The notes below the pieces were generated by a model. The model saw only the letters and a program-made list of their open reading frames with translations. It was not told the origin of the DNA and searched no databases. The translations under genes were made by a program, and so were the position numbers. From contig CAVXFL010000006.1 of NCBI GenBank assembly GCA_963761015.1, forward strand, positions 19,448 through 83,447: 64,000 bases of DNA, written 5' to 3'. This DNA comes from CAVXFL01 sp963761015. GTDB taxonomy: Bacteria > Pseudomonadota > Alphaproteobacteria > Acetobacterales > Acetobacteraceae. Of this stretch, positions 27,412 through 36,225 are shown piece by piece; position 1 is the first letter of the stretch, and each line of letters begins with the position of its first letter.

Positions 27412-27732
27412 ATGCCGAGCGTCGGACTGAAGCCGCCGGATGAGCTGAACAAGCCCGGCAACGCGCAATTCTACTTCAAACTGCTTTACGACGAACCGTT
27501 CGGCGGGGTGGAGCTGCAGAACATCACATCCCGCCTGCAGTTGCTTCGCCTGCAATACGCGCGCCTTGCAGCTGGCGTGGAGCCGGAAGAATTGGCTTCA
27601 CGGTTGCGGCGATTTCATACCGAATTTGCCCGCGCTTGCGCCTCGGGAGCAATCATTCCACGGCGGATCGCCGAGTTGGTCGACGACTTCGCCCGCAAGC
27701 GCGGCCGCGCCCGAGCCGCTGACTCGGGCTGA
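27412..27732 (+). CDS. hypothetical protein, 106 residues
   Basis: A small, mostly helical soluble protein (MPSVGLKPPDELNKPGNAQF at the start; helices about 40-60 and 65-100). There is no signal peptide, membrane segment or recognised motif. The C-terminal RRIAELVDDFARKRGRAR is basic. Codon use matches neighbouring genes, which favours it being real. It lies between ilvD and the dehydrogenase gene, with a 52-bp gap to the latter. Confidence 0.5.
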   Translation: MPSVGLKPPDELNKPGNAQFYFKLLYDEPFGGVELQNITSRLQLLRLQYARLAAGVEPEELASRLRRFHTEFARACASGAIIPRRIAELVDDFARKRGRARAADSG

Positions 27733-27784
27733 CATCGGCGCGTCGGCCGCCCATCTGCTTGGCAGTGACAGAGGAGGAACCGCC

Positions 27785-29265
27785 ATGCTGAATCCCGCCA
27801 CGAAGCTGCCGCTGAAGGACCCCAGCCTGTTCCGCCAAGCCTGCCATGTCGGCGGGAAATGGATCGAGGCCGATAGCGGCAAGACCGTCCCGGTGAAGAA
27901 CCCCGCGACCGGCGAGGTGATCGGCGAGGTGCCGGCGCTCGGCGCCGCCGAGACGCGCCGCGCCGTCGAGGCCGCCTACGCCGCCCAGCCGGCCTGGCGC
28001 GCGATGACCGCCATGGAGCGCGCCGGCCTGCTGCGCAAGCTCTACGCCCTGATGATGGAGAACCAGGAAGACCTGGCCGTCATCATGACCGCCGAGCAGG
28101 GCAAGCCGCTCGCCGAGGCCCGCGGCGAGGTCGCCTATTCCGCCGGCTTCATCGAGTGGTTCGCCGAAGAGGGCAAGCGCGTCTACGGCGACACCATCCC
28201 GCAGCACCTGAAGGGCCGGCGCATCATCGTGCAGAAGGAGCCGGTCGGCGTGTTCGCCGCGGTGACGCCGTGGAATTTCCCGTCGGCCATGATCACCCGC
28301 AAGGCCGGGCCCGGCTGGGCGGCCGGCTGCACGGGCGTCATCAAGCCGGCGAGCCAGACGCCGTTCTCGGCGCTCGCCCTGGCCGTGCTCGCCGAGCGCG
28401 CCGGCTTTCCCGCTGGCGTGTGCAACATCGTCACCGGGCCCGCCAGTGAGGTCGGCAGCGAACTCACCTCCAACCCGATGGTGCGGAAATTCTCCTTCAC
28501 CGGCTCGACCGAGATCGGGGCAAAGTTGCTCGCCCAGTGCGCGGCAACGGTGAAGAAGGTGAGCATGGAACTGGGCGGCAACGCGCCGTTCATCGTGTTC
28601 GACGACGCCGACCTGGAGGAGGCGGTGAAGGGCGCGATGATGAGCAAGTACCGCAACACCGGCCAGACCTGCGTCTGCGCCAACCGGCTGCTCGTGCAGG
28701 ACGGCATCTACGACGCCTTCACCGCGAAGCTGAAGGAGGCAGTGGCCAAGATGAAGGTCGGCAACGGCCTGGAGGACAGGCGTCACGCAGGGACCGCTGA
28801 TCAACGCCGACGCGGTGAAGAAGGTCGAGGAGCACGTCGCCGACGCGGTGAAGCGCGGCGCGAAAGTGGCTGATCGGCGGCAAGCGCCATGCGCTCGGCG
28901 GCACGTTCTTCGAGCCGACCGTCCTGACCGACGTGCCGCAGTGAAGCGGTGATCTTCCGCGACGAAACCTTCGGCCCGGTGGCGCCGCTGTTCCGCTTCG
29001 AGACCGAGGAGGAGGCGATCCAGCTCGCCAACGACACCGAATTCGGCCTCGCCTCCTATTTCTACACCCGCGATGTCGGCCGCGTGTTCCGGGTGGCCGA
29101 GGCGCTGGAATACGGCATCGTCGGCATCAACGAGGGCATCATCTCGACCGAAGTGGCGCCGTTCGGCGGCATGAAGAGTCGGGCCTCGGCCGCGAGGGCT
29201 CCAAGTACGGCATCGAGGAGTTCGTCGAGGTCAAGTATCTCTGCCTGGGCGGCATCGGGAGCTGA
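27785..29265 (+). CDS. gabD: NAD(P)-dependent succinate-semialdehyde dehydrogenase (four frameshifts)
   Basis: The start MLNPATKLPLKDPSLFRQAC at 27785 follows GAGGAGG. Family marks are TPWNFPSAMITRK, the catalytic-Glu motif ELGGNAPFIVFDDADLE, and the catalytic Cys in GQTCVCANR, all in the first frame, plus DETFGPVAPLFRFETEEEA and PFGGMK near the end. The reading frame breaks at single bases near 28778 (extra A), 28869 (extra G), 28942 (extra T) and 29177 (missing G); correcting them gives one GabD protein of about 490 residues ending EVKYLCLGGIGS. The density of lone indels in a conserved gene points to assembly errors. The enzyme oxidises succinate semialdehyde to succinate in GABA and related degradation. 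Confidence 0.85.
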
Positions 29266-29314
29266 GCGGATCGTCCCGCTTGGTTGGCGAGATGCCCTCA
29301 GGTGACAAGAACGA

Positions 29315-29725
29315 CTCCCCCTCCCCTTGCGGGAGGGGGTCGGGGGGAGGGGTCGAAAAAAGCCGCTTGGTTCGCTTCGCCCGTGACATGCGTCAAAGCT
29401 CGACCCGCGCCGAACGAGTTCCTCTGGCGCAGGCTCCGGGCTTGGCAACTGGATGGACTCAAATTCCGCCGCCAGGTCCCGATCGGCCCCTACATCGCCG
29501 ATTTCTTTTGCCCGCCGGCTCGCTTGGTGATTGAGGTAGACGGGATGACGCATGTCGGTCTCAACTCGATCGCCGCCGGGACGAGTGGATGCGGAGGCAA
29601 GGGCTTCGGGTGTTTCGCGTTTTCGACAACGATGTCCTGACCAACCTCGAGGGCGTGCTCGAGGCGATCGGCATGGCGACGGCCGAACCCCTCCCCCCGG
29701 CCCCCTCCCGCAAGGGGAGGGGGAG
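29315..29725 (+). mobile_element. 411-bp cassette: DUF559 gene inside 39-bp inverted repeats
   Basis: The left end (29315-29353) begins CTCCCCCTCCCCTTGCGGGA and the right end (29687-29725) is its reverse complement with one mismatch in 39 bp. Each end is itself palindromic (CCCCTCCC-CTTGC-GGGAGGGG). Only a DUF559 endonuclease-like gene lies between. The layout suggests a tiny mobile or mobilisable cassette, though no transposase is present and target-site duplications are not evident. The right repeat is translated as the tail of the DUF559 protein. Confidence 0.6.
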
Positions 29726-29756
29726 ACGTTGCGAGCCCGAGAGGTTTGCGCAATGA
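29367..29756 (+). CDS. DUF559 (Vsr-like) endonuclease-domain protein, frameshifted
   Basis: The pieces VRFARDMRQSSTRAER, LWRRLRAWQLDGLKFRRQVP, IGPYIADFFCPPARLVIEVDG and RRRDEWMRRQGLRVFRVFDN are in successive frames and together give a standard DUF559 protein of about 120-130 residues. DUF559 has the PD-(D/E)XK-like nuclease core of very-short-patch repair enzymes (IGPYIADFFC and VIEVDG strands carry acidic residues). Indels lie near 29420 and between about 29550 and 29570. The start is uncertain; TTG at 29367 just inside the left repeat is a candidate. Its stop overlaps the ATG of gor (ATGA). Function is unknown. Confidence 0.6.
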
Positions 29757-31137
29757 GCGGCGCTGGTTACGATTTCGACCTGTTCGTGATCGGCGGCGGC
29801 TCGGGCGGGCGTGCGGTGCGGCCGCATCGCCGCGGTCACGGCGCGCGCGTGGCGGTCGCGGAGGAGCGGTTCTGGGGCGGAACCTGCGTCAATGTCGGCT
29901 GCGTGCCGAAAAAACTGCTGGTCCAGGCCGCCGAGTACGGCGCCTGGGCCGACGATGCGCGCGGCTTCGGCTGGAGCATCGATAAGCGCGGCCACGACTG
30001 GGCGGCGCTGATCGCCGCGAAGGACAGCGAGATCGGCCGGCTGAACGCGGTCTACCGCAAGCTGCTCGACGGTGCCGGCGCCGCCATCTTCGACGCCCAT
30101 GCCAGCTTCATCGACCCGCATACGCTCGACGTCGGCGGCCGGCGCGTCACCGCCGAGCGCATCGTCATCGCCACCGGGGGTCATCCGCAGCGCCCGGCGA
30201 TTCCCGGCGCGGAACTCGGCATCGTCTCCGACGACGCGTTCTTCCTCCCCGAACTGCCGAAGCGCATCGTGATCCATGGCGGCGGCTACATCGCCGTCGA
30301 GTTCGCCGGCATCTTCCGCGGGCTCGGCGCCGAGGTCGACCTGGTGTTCCGCCAACCCCTGCCGTTGCGCGGCTTCGACCTGGATCTGCGCGAGGCGGTC
30401 GCCGAGGCATTGGAGGCGCAGGGCGTCCGGCTGCGCGCCAACACCACGATCACCGACATTGTCCCCCAGGGCGAGGCGCGCCGGGTCAAGCTCGCCGACG
30501 GCACGCGGCTCGATTGCGGACCTCGTCTTCTTCGCCATCGGCCGGCGGCCGAACGTGGCCGGGCTCGGCCTCGACAGCGCCGGCGTGGCGCTCGACGCAT
30601 TCGGCGCCATCCCGGTCGATGCCGAGATGCGCACCGGCCAGAAGCACATCTACGCCATCGGCGACGTGACCGATCGGCTGAACCTGACCCCGGTGGCCAC
30701 GGCCGAGGGCCATGCCCTGGCGGAGCGGCTGTTCGGCCCCGGTCCGCGGATCTGGAATTTCCAGCAGGTGCCGACGGCAGTGTTTTCCGCCCCGCCACTC
30801 GCCACCGTGGGCCTCACCGAGGAACAGGCGGCGGAGCGTGGCCCCGTCGACGTCTACGTCGCCCACTTCAAGCCGATGCGGCACAACCTCAGCGGCCGGA
30901 ACCGCCGCACGTTGATGAAGGTCGTGGTCGATCAGCCGACCCAGCGCGTGCTTGGCGTGCACATGCTGGGCGACGACGCGCCGGAGGTGGTGCAGGGATT
31001 CGCGGTCGCGCTGACCTGCGGCGCCACCAAGGCCGATTTCGACCGCACCGTCGGGCATTCACCCGACCGCGGCGGAGGAGTTCGTCACCATGCGCACGCG
31101 CACCCGCGTTGCTGGGATCGCGCGAGCGGCGGAGTAG
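29753..31137 (+). CDS. gor: glutathione-disulfide reductase (several frameshifts)
   Basis: A flavoprotein disulfide reductase that regenerates glutathione with NADPH. The FAD motif FVIGGGSGG, the redox disulfide GGTCVNVGCVPKKL and the NAD(P) motif IVIHGGGYIAVEFAG are clear, as is the second FAD motif IYAIGDVTDR. Small indels near 29810 and 29838 garble a short stretch after the FAD motif, another near 30515 shifts frame before LVFFAIGRRPNVAG, and one near 31055 disrupts the C-terminus; corrected, it ends with the catalytic TVGIHPTAAEEFVTM. Homology runs through all pieces, so this is one gene. It begins at the stop of the DUF559 cassette. Confidence 0.85.
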
Positions 31138-31203
31138 CCATTCGGGCGCATTCGTGAATAATCGCCGTGCGCCGCTATAGGCCGCGCGCTGGAGTGATTG
31201 TCG

Positions 31204-32601
31204 ATGATTTCCCACCCGACCCCGGCCGCCTGGAGCCCGGATAGCTGGCGCAGCCGCCCGATCCGCCAGGTTCCGGCCTATCCCGACGCCGAGCGGCTGG
31301 CCGAGGCGGAGGCGCGGCTGCGGGGCTATCCGCCCCTCGTCTTTGCCGGCGAGGCAAGGCGGCTGCGCGCGGCACTCGCGCAGGCTGCCGAGGGCCATGC
31401 CTTCGTCCTGCAAGGCGGCGACTGCGCCGAAAGCTTTGCCGATTTCACCGCCAACATCATCCGCGACACGTTCCGCGTGCTGCTGCAAATGGCCGTCGTG
31501 CTGACCTTCGGCGCCCGCGTGCCGGTCGTGAAACTCGGCCGCATCGCCGGGCAGTTCGCCAAGCCGCGCAGCTCCGATACCGAAACCCCAACGGCGTCAC
31601 GCTGCCGAGCTATCGCGGCGACATCGTCAACGGCCCGGATTTTTCCCCCGAGGCGCGCATCCCCGACCCGGCGCGGATGGAGCGCGCGTATTTCCAGTGC
31701 GCCGGCACGCTCAACCTGCTGCGCGCCTTCGCCGGCGGCGGCTATGCCGACCTGCACGAGGTGCATCGCTGGAACCTCGATTTCGTCGCACCGCTCGCCG
31801 CTCGCCGAGCGCTACCAGGATCTCGCCTCGCGCATCGACGAGACATTGGGCTTCATGGCGGCCTGCGGCATGACCAGCGAAACCACGCCGCAGATCCGCG
31901 AGACCGAGTTCTACACCAGCCACGAGGCGCTGCTGCTGCCGTACGAGCAGGCGCTCACGCGCGTCGATTCCACCTCGGGCGACTGGTATGCGTGTTCCGC
32001 GCATTTCCTCTGGATCGGCGACCGCACCCGCCAGCCGGACGGCGCGCATGTCGAGTTCCTGCGCGGCGTGAAGAACCCGATCGGCATCAAGGTCGGGCCG
32101 AGCATGGACGCCGACGAACTGGTGCGGCTCACCGAAATCCTGAACCCGGAGAACCGGCCGGGGCGGCTGACCTTGATCAGCCGCATGGGGGCGGAAAAGG
32201 TGCCGGGGCGGCTGCCGCCGCTGCTGCGCGCGGTGAAGCGCGCCGGACGCTCGGTGGTGTGGCTGTGCGACCCGATGCACGGCAATACCGTTTCCACCTC
32301 GGCGCAGGTGAAGACGCGCAGCTTCGACGCCATCCTGGCCGAGGTGCGCGGCTTCTTCGACGCCCATGCGGCGGAAGACACCTGGGGCGGCGGCGTGCAT
32401 GTGGAAATGACCGGCCAGGACGTGACGGAATGCACCGGCGGCGCGCACCGCCTGACCGAGGACGATCTCGGCGCGCGCTACGAGACGTTCTGCGATCCGC
32501 GGCTGAACGCCGAACAGTCGCTGGAGCTGGCGTTCCTGGTCGCGGAGGAGCTGAAGACGCGGCGGAACGGCGCGCCCGCGCCGGCCGTGGCGGCGCAGTG
32601 A
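31204..32601 (+). CDS. class II 3-deoxy-7-phosphoheptulonate (DAHP) synthase (frameshifted middle)
   Basis: The plant-like class II enzyme of the first shikimate-pathway step, joining phosphoenolpyruvate and erythrose 4-phosphate. Recognisable parts are FVLQGGDCAESF, VKLGRIAGQFAKPRSSDTE, FLWIGDRTRQ, SRMGAEKVPGRLPPLL and CDPMHGNTV, spread over about 465 residues. The segment from about 31589 to 31800 (GTLNLLRAFAGGGYADLHEV) is in another frame: one deletion near 31589 and one insertion near 31800 restore a single reading frame. ATG at 31204 with GGAG ten bases upstream is the start. Its TGA overlaps the GTG of the next gene. Confidence 0.88.
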   Translation: MISHPTPAAWSPDSWRSRPIRQVPAYPDAERLAEAEARLRGYPPLVFAGEARRLRAALAQAAEGHAFVLQGGDCAESFADFTANIIRDTFRVLLQMAVVLTFGARVPVVKLGRIAGQFAKPRSSDTETPTASRCRAIAATSSTARIFPPRRASPTRRGWSARISSAPARSTCCAPSPAAAMPTCTRCIAGTSISSHRSPLAERYQDLASRIDETLGFMAACGMTSETTPQIRETEFYTSHEALLLPYEQALTRVDSTSGDWYACSAHFLWIGDRTRQPDGAHVEFLRGVKNPIGIKVGPSMDADELVRLTEILNPENRPGRLTLISRMGAEKVPGRLPPLLRAVKRAGRSVVWLCDPMHGNTVSTSAQVKTRSFDAILAEVRGFFDAHAAEDTWGGGVHVEMTGQDVTECTGGAHRLTEDDLGARYETFCDPRLNAEQSLELAFLVAEELKTRRNGAPAPAVAAQ

Positions 32602-33785
32602 GCGCGCCCGGCCCGGGCCGGGATGGGGCGCCCCACGCGGCCGCTCTGGACGATTCCGAACTGATCGCCGCGCGCACGGACGCCTACTTCAACCGCACGC
32701 GCCGGATCGTGCAGCGCTTCGGCGACAAGCGCGTCACCTACGCGCTGTTCCTGCGCCGTCCCGTAATCTCCGCCCCGCGCCTGATGATGGACTGGCTGCG
32801 CGCGGTTGCCGCTTCCCGCGCCACCCGCTTCGACATCGACCTGCGCTTCGCCGAGGGCAGCTGGGTCGGCGCCGGCGAGCCGATCGTGTATCTCTCCGGC
32901 AGCTTCGCCCAGCTCGTCGATCTCGAAACAATTCTGCTGCAAAAATCGGGCCGGTCTGCGTCGCCGCGCACAACGCCTATCAGATGTGCCTCGCGCTGCC
33001 GAAGGTGGCGTTCCTCGCCATGGAGGCGCGGCACTGCGCGGGGGCCGAGATGCAGGAGCAGATGGCCTACGCCGCCTCGGTCGGCAGCGAGGCGGCGCGG
33101 CGCGAGGGCGCGGTCGGCTTCGTGGGCAACGCCACCGACGCGACGGCGCACTGGTTCGGCGTGGCGCGCGGTTTGGGCACCATGCCGCACGCGCTGATCG
33201 GCTACGCCGGCTCAACGGTGCGCGCGGCGGAGATGTTCCGCGAGACGTTCCCCGACGAGAACCTGACGGTGCTGGTCGATTACTTCGGCCGCGAGATCAC
33301 CGATTCGCTGGAGGTCTGCCGCCGCTTCCCCGAACTGGCCGAAGCGGGGCGGCTCGCGGTGCGGATCGACACGCACGGCGCGCGCTTCATCGAGGGGCTC
33401 GATCCGGGCGAGAGCTACGGGGTGCTGGAGAAGCACGCCCCCGGCGCGATCCGCCGCTACCGCAGCGACGCGGAGCTGCGCTATCTGATCGGCACCGGCG
33501 TATCGGCGGCGGCGATCTGGCGCGTGCGCGACGCGCTGGACGAGGCCGGCTTCCCGCGCGTGCGCATCGTCGCCTCCTCCGGCTTTTCCCCCGACAAGTG
33601 CCGCGTGATGGCGGACACCAACGCGCCGATCGACGTGGTCGGCACCGGCAGCTTCATCCCGGAGAACTGGACGCGAGACGTACGCGACGGCCGACGTTGT
33701 CGAGTACGACGGGGTTGCGATGGTAAAGGTCGGGCGCGAGTTTTTGTTACGGAAGAACGGGGAGCGGCGAAGGGCAGTTAGCTAA
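32598..33785 (+). CDS. pncB: nicotinate phosphoribosyltransferase (two frameshifts)
   Basis: NAD salvage enzyme converting nicotinate and PRPP to nicotinate mononucleotide. The N-terminus (DSELIAARTDAYFNRTRRIV), FLAMEARHCAG, ALIGYAGSTVRAAEMFRETF, VRIDTHGARFIEGL, IVASSGFSPDKC and GTGSFIPENWT match the family. The GTG start overlaps the stop of the DAHP synthase (GTGA), indicating coupling. A base is missing from the A-run near 32941 and one is extra near 33673; correcting them yields about 394 residues ending VGREFLLRKNGERRRAVS. No other NAD genes are nearby. Confidence 0.85.
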
Positions 33786-33804
33786 CGTCGCCGCGAAATG
33801 TCCC

Positions 33805-33957
33805 ACCCCGGCGAAAGCCGGAGTCCACGGCGCCGCAACTGTGGCGGGCCAGAGCGGTTTCAGCTTGACGGGAAACCCCCACAAAGTCCGTCATTGCCGG
33901 GCTTGACCCGGCAATCCCGTGCGGCCCCGAGATGGCCGGATAAAGTCCGGCCATGAC
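33805..33957. repeat. cluster of REP-type hairpins
   Basis: ACCCCGGC-GAAA-GCCGGAGT (33805-33824) is a member of the same family as the hairpin after ilvD. From about 33892, CATTGCCGGGCTTGACCCGG and ATGGCCGGATAAAGTCCGGC form two further stem-loops, a common intergenic pair in Rhodospirillales-like genomes, related to the tandem copies at 40.2-40.5 kb. The 33786-34022 gap holds nothing else. Confidence 0.7.
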
Positions 33958-34022
33958 AAAGGGGCAGCGCGATTCCAGCCGGCCGGAAACCGCTCTAGTG
34001 GACCCCGGACCCGGAATGGCGT

Positions 34023-35117
34023 CTACTCCGCCGCCTTCGCCGGCCGGCCCCAACTCTTCAGCACCGGCAGCACCTCCTTGGCGAACAGCCGCATCGACGC
34101 CTCGGCTTTCGGGTACGGAATGCCGCCGAAGCGGAAGCTGGCGTTCAGCTCGAACGCGCCGACCACCGCGCGGCGCTTTTCCAGTTCGCGCAGTATCCGA
34201 TCCGGCGTGCCCCAGACGGCGGCCTGCATGAAGCCGGCCACCGCGCCCTCGAGCCCGGCCTGGCGGGCGATCTCCGCCTTCTGCGCATAGGCGTCGTAGC
34301 CCTTCACGGTGGCGAAATGATCGCCCAGGAACTCGTAGTGGTGGAAGTTGCTTTCCACGAACTTGCCCATGTGCCGGCGCGCGAGCGTCTCCGCCTCGTC
34401 CAGGCTCGGCGCGCAGATGGCGAAGTCGGTGATCATCATCGCCGGCGCGTCGGTGCCGTGATACTTGCGGAACAGTTCGCGGTTGCGTTCGATGGCGGGC
34501 AGGCGCATGTGCCAGGGGCGATCGGAAAACATCACCATGTGCGCGCCGAGCCGCGCCGCCGAATCCACCGAATCCTCGCTCGACGCGACCGCGTAGATCC
34601 GCCCCGCGAAATCGTGCTTCGGGCGCGGGCGGATTTCGATGCGCGGCTGGCGGTAATGCGGCCCCTCGCCCTCCATCCAGCCGGTACGCAGCGCGTTCGC
34701 GATCATCGGCGCCGCCTCGTCGAAGCGCGCGCGGCTCTCGTCCATGCTGCCGCGGAACGCCGCGAATTCGCGCCGCGCCAGGCCGCGCCCGAGCCCGAGC
34801 CGCAGCCGGCCCTTGCACAGAAGATCGAGCACGGAGGCCTGCTCGGCGACGCGCAACGGGTCGTGCCAGGGCACGATCACGGCCGCCGTGCCGAGGTCGA
34901 TATCGGGACATACGCCGGCCAGATAGCTCAATATCTGAAGGTTGTCGGGGCAGAACGAATAGTCGAAGAAATGGTGCTCGGCCGACCAGATCACGTCGAA
35001 GCCGAGGCCGGGCGCCTGCCGCGCCAGCCGGAGATCCTCGTCCCAGACCTGCTCGTCATCGATATTCTGCCAGCCGTAGCTGGCGAAAATCATCATCAGG
35101 CCTACGTCCATCGCCAC
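34023..35117 (-). CDS. LLM-class flavin-dependent oxidoreductase
   Basis: A 364-residue bacterial luciferase-like monooxygenase, longer than the plus-strand LLM gene at 2.2 kb and from another branch. It begins MAMDVGLMMIFASYGWQN; SAEHHFFDYSFCPDN carries the conserved histidines of the active-site face, and KGRLRLGLGRGLARREFAAF is the FMN-phosphate region. Such enzymes oxygenate diverse substrates with FMNH2; the substrate is unknown. It is divergently isolated from pncB by REP hairpins and followed upstream by the HMA2-type gene. Confidence 0.88.
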   Translation of the reverse strand: MAMDVGLMMIFASYGWQNIDDEQVWDEDLRLARQAPGLGFDVIWSAEHHFFDYSFCPDNLQILSYLAGVCPDIDLGTAAVIVPWHDPLRVAEQASVLDLLCKGRLRLGLGRGLARREFAAFRGSMDESRARFDEAAPMIANALRTGWMEGEGPHYRQPRIEIRPRPKHDFAGRIYAVASSEDSVDSAARLGAHMVMFSDRPWHMRLPAIERNRELFRKYHGTDAPAMMITDFAICAPSLDEAETLARRHMGKFVESNFHHYEFLGDHFATVKGYDAYAQKAEIARQAGLEGAVAGFMQAAVWGTPDRILRELEKRRAVVGAFELNASFRFGGIPYPKAEASMRLFAKEVLPVLKSWGRPAKAAE

Positions 35118-35237
35118 CTCCGAGCCGGGCGCCGGGCGCCGGCACCCGCTGCGTTCCCCGCCGATTTCCTCGGTGCCATGCTAGGTTCGCGCGCGGGATT
35201 GTCGCAATAGATCGCAAACCGGCCGCGATCCGATGCC

Positions 35238-35813
35238 TCACACATCGCCGCCCTGCCGCTTCGCCATCCGGTTCGCCTGCGCGGCGTAGTAGAAGAACGA
35301 CTCCGCCGAGCCGAGCGCCTCGCCGCGCGCCAGCCGATAGAGGCCGAACAGGATCAACAAGGTGGCGATCCTCGGGCGGCCCATCAGCGCGTAAATCCGG
35401 AACGCCATCCAGAAATTCTCGCTCGCGGTGCCCAGGATCTTGCCGCGCGCCACCTGAAGCCCGCCGAGCCCGACCAGCCCGGCGGCGGCGACCGAAAGCG
35501 GCGGCATCGCGGCCAGCCGGCCCGCGTATCGCCGCGATCGCGGCACCACCGGGGCGGCCGCCACCGCTTCCAGCACGGCGTGCTCCCGGGCGGCGCGCAG
35601 CAGCGCATCCAGGGCGCCCGCGTACTCGATCAGCAGGCTGGCGGTGCGGGGATTGGCCTTGACCGCGCGCACGCCCGCCAACCGCCCGAGCCGCGCGGCG
35701 AGATCGGTGAAGAAGGCGGCCTCGCCCCGCCGCGCGTGCAAGCGCAGGCGAATCCGGCCAGGAAGCTGGTGCACGACCTCCGCTTGCGGCGGCGGAATGG
35801 ACGTTTCCGGCAT
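35238..35813 (-). CDS. HMA2-domain membrane-associated protein
   Basis: The start MPETSIPPPQAEVVHQLPGR at 35813 gives 191 residues. Residues 15-70 form an HMA_2-type ferredoxin-like domain (HQLPGRIRLRL; VRAVKANPRTASLLIEY) without the CxxC of classical copper HMA domains. Two hydrophobic stretches follow (about 105-125 and 150-165). The same N-terminal domain opens the nearby P-type ATPase (HVLAGRARLHVAG), so this may be a regulatory or accessory subunit split from it. It is divergent from the DUF5132 gene at 35931, with a 117-bp shared promoter region. Confidence 0.72.
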   Translation of the reverse strand: MPETSIPPPQAEVVHQLPGRIRLRLHARRGEAAFFTDLAARLGRLAGVRAVKANPRTASLLIEYAGALDALLRAAREHAVLEAVAAAPVVPRSRRYAGRLAAMPPLSVAAAGLVGLGGLQVARGKILGTASENFWMAFRIYALMGRPRIATLLILFGLYRLARGEALGSAESFFYYAAQANRMAKRQGGDV

Positions 35814-35930
35814 GGCTGAGTACCCTCGGTTTGTGCTCTGCTGCGCCGCGGCCGATCGCCGGATGGGCACCGACGGCTCGGCGTCCAGACGGCATGGCGG
35901 CACAGTGTCAGATCCTCGGGAGGGTTTCCA

Positions 35931-36221
35931 ATGGCGCGGGGCTACACGAGCGGGCTGATGACGGGTCTGGCGCTCAGCGTGCTGGCGGCGTTCCTGGGTC
36001 CGCTGTGGCGGCCGGCGGCGTCCCGCTATGGCCGGCCGGCGGCCAAGGCGGCGATCAAGCAAGGGCTGGTGGCCTTCGAGGTCGGCCGCGAGCGGCTGGC
36101 GGAGTTGGGCGAAACCGTCGAGGACATGCTGGCCGAAGCCAAGGTCGAACTGGCGACGGACCGCATGCGATCCGCGATGCCGGGGCCAAGCGGGCCGGCG
36201 GCGGCGGCCGAGGCGGACTGA
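35931..36221 (+). CDS. DUF5132-like small membrane protein (copy 1)
   Basis: A 96-residue protein with one N-terminal hydrophobic segment (TSGLMTGLALSVLAAFLGPL, about 6-25) and an amphipathic helical tail (AIKQGLVAFEVGRERLAELG). It matches the shape of DUF5132 proteins, which occur beside cation P-type ATPases and have no known function. GGAGG precedes the ATG. It ends 4 bp before the 3' end of the convergent ATPase gene. Confidence 0.65.
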   Translation: MARGYTSGLMTGLALSVLAAFLGPLWRPAASRYGRPAAKAAIKQGLVAFEVGRERLAELGETVEDMLAEAKVELATDRMRSAMPGPSGPAAAAEAD

Positions 36222-36225
36222 GCCC

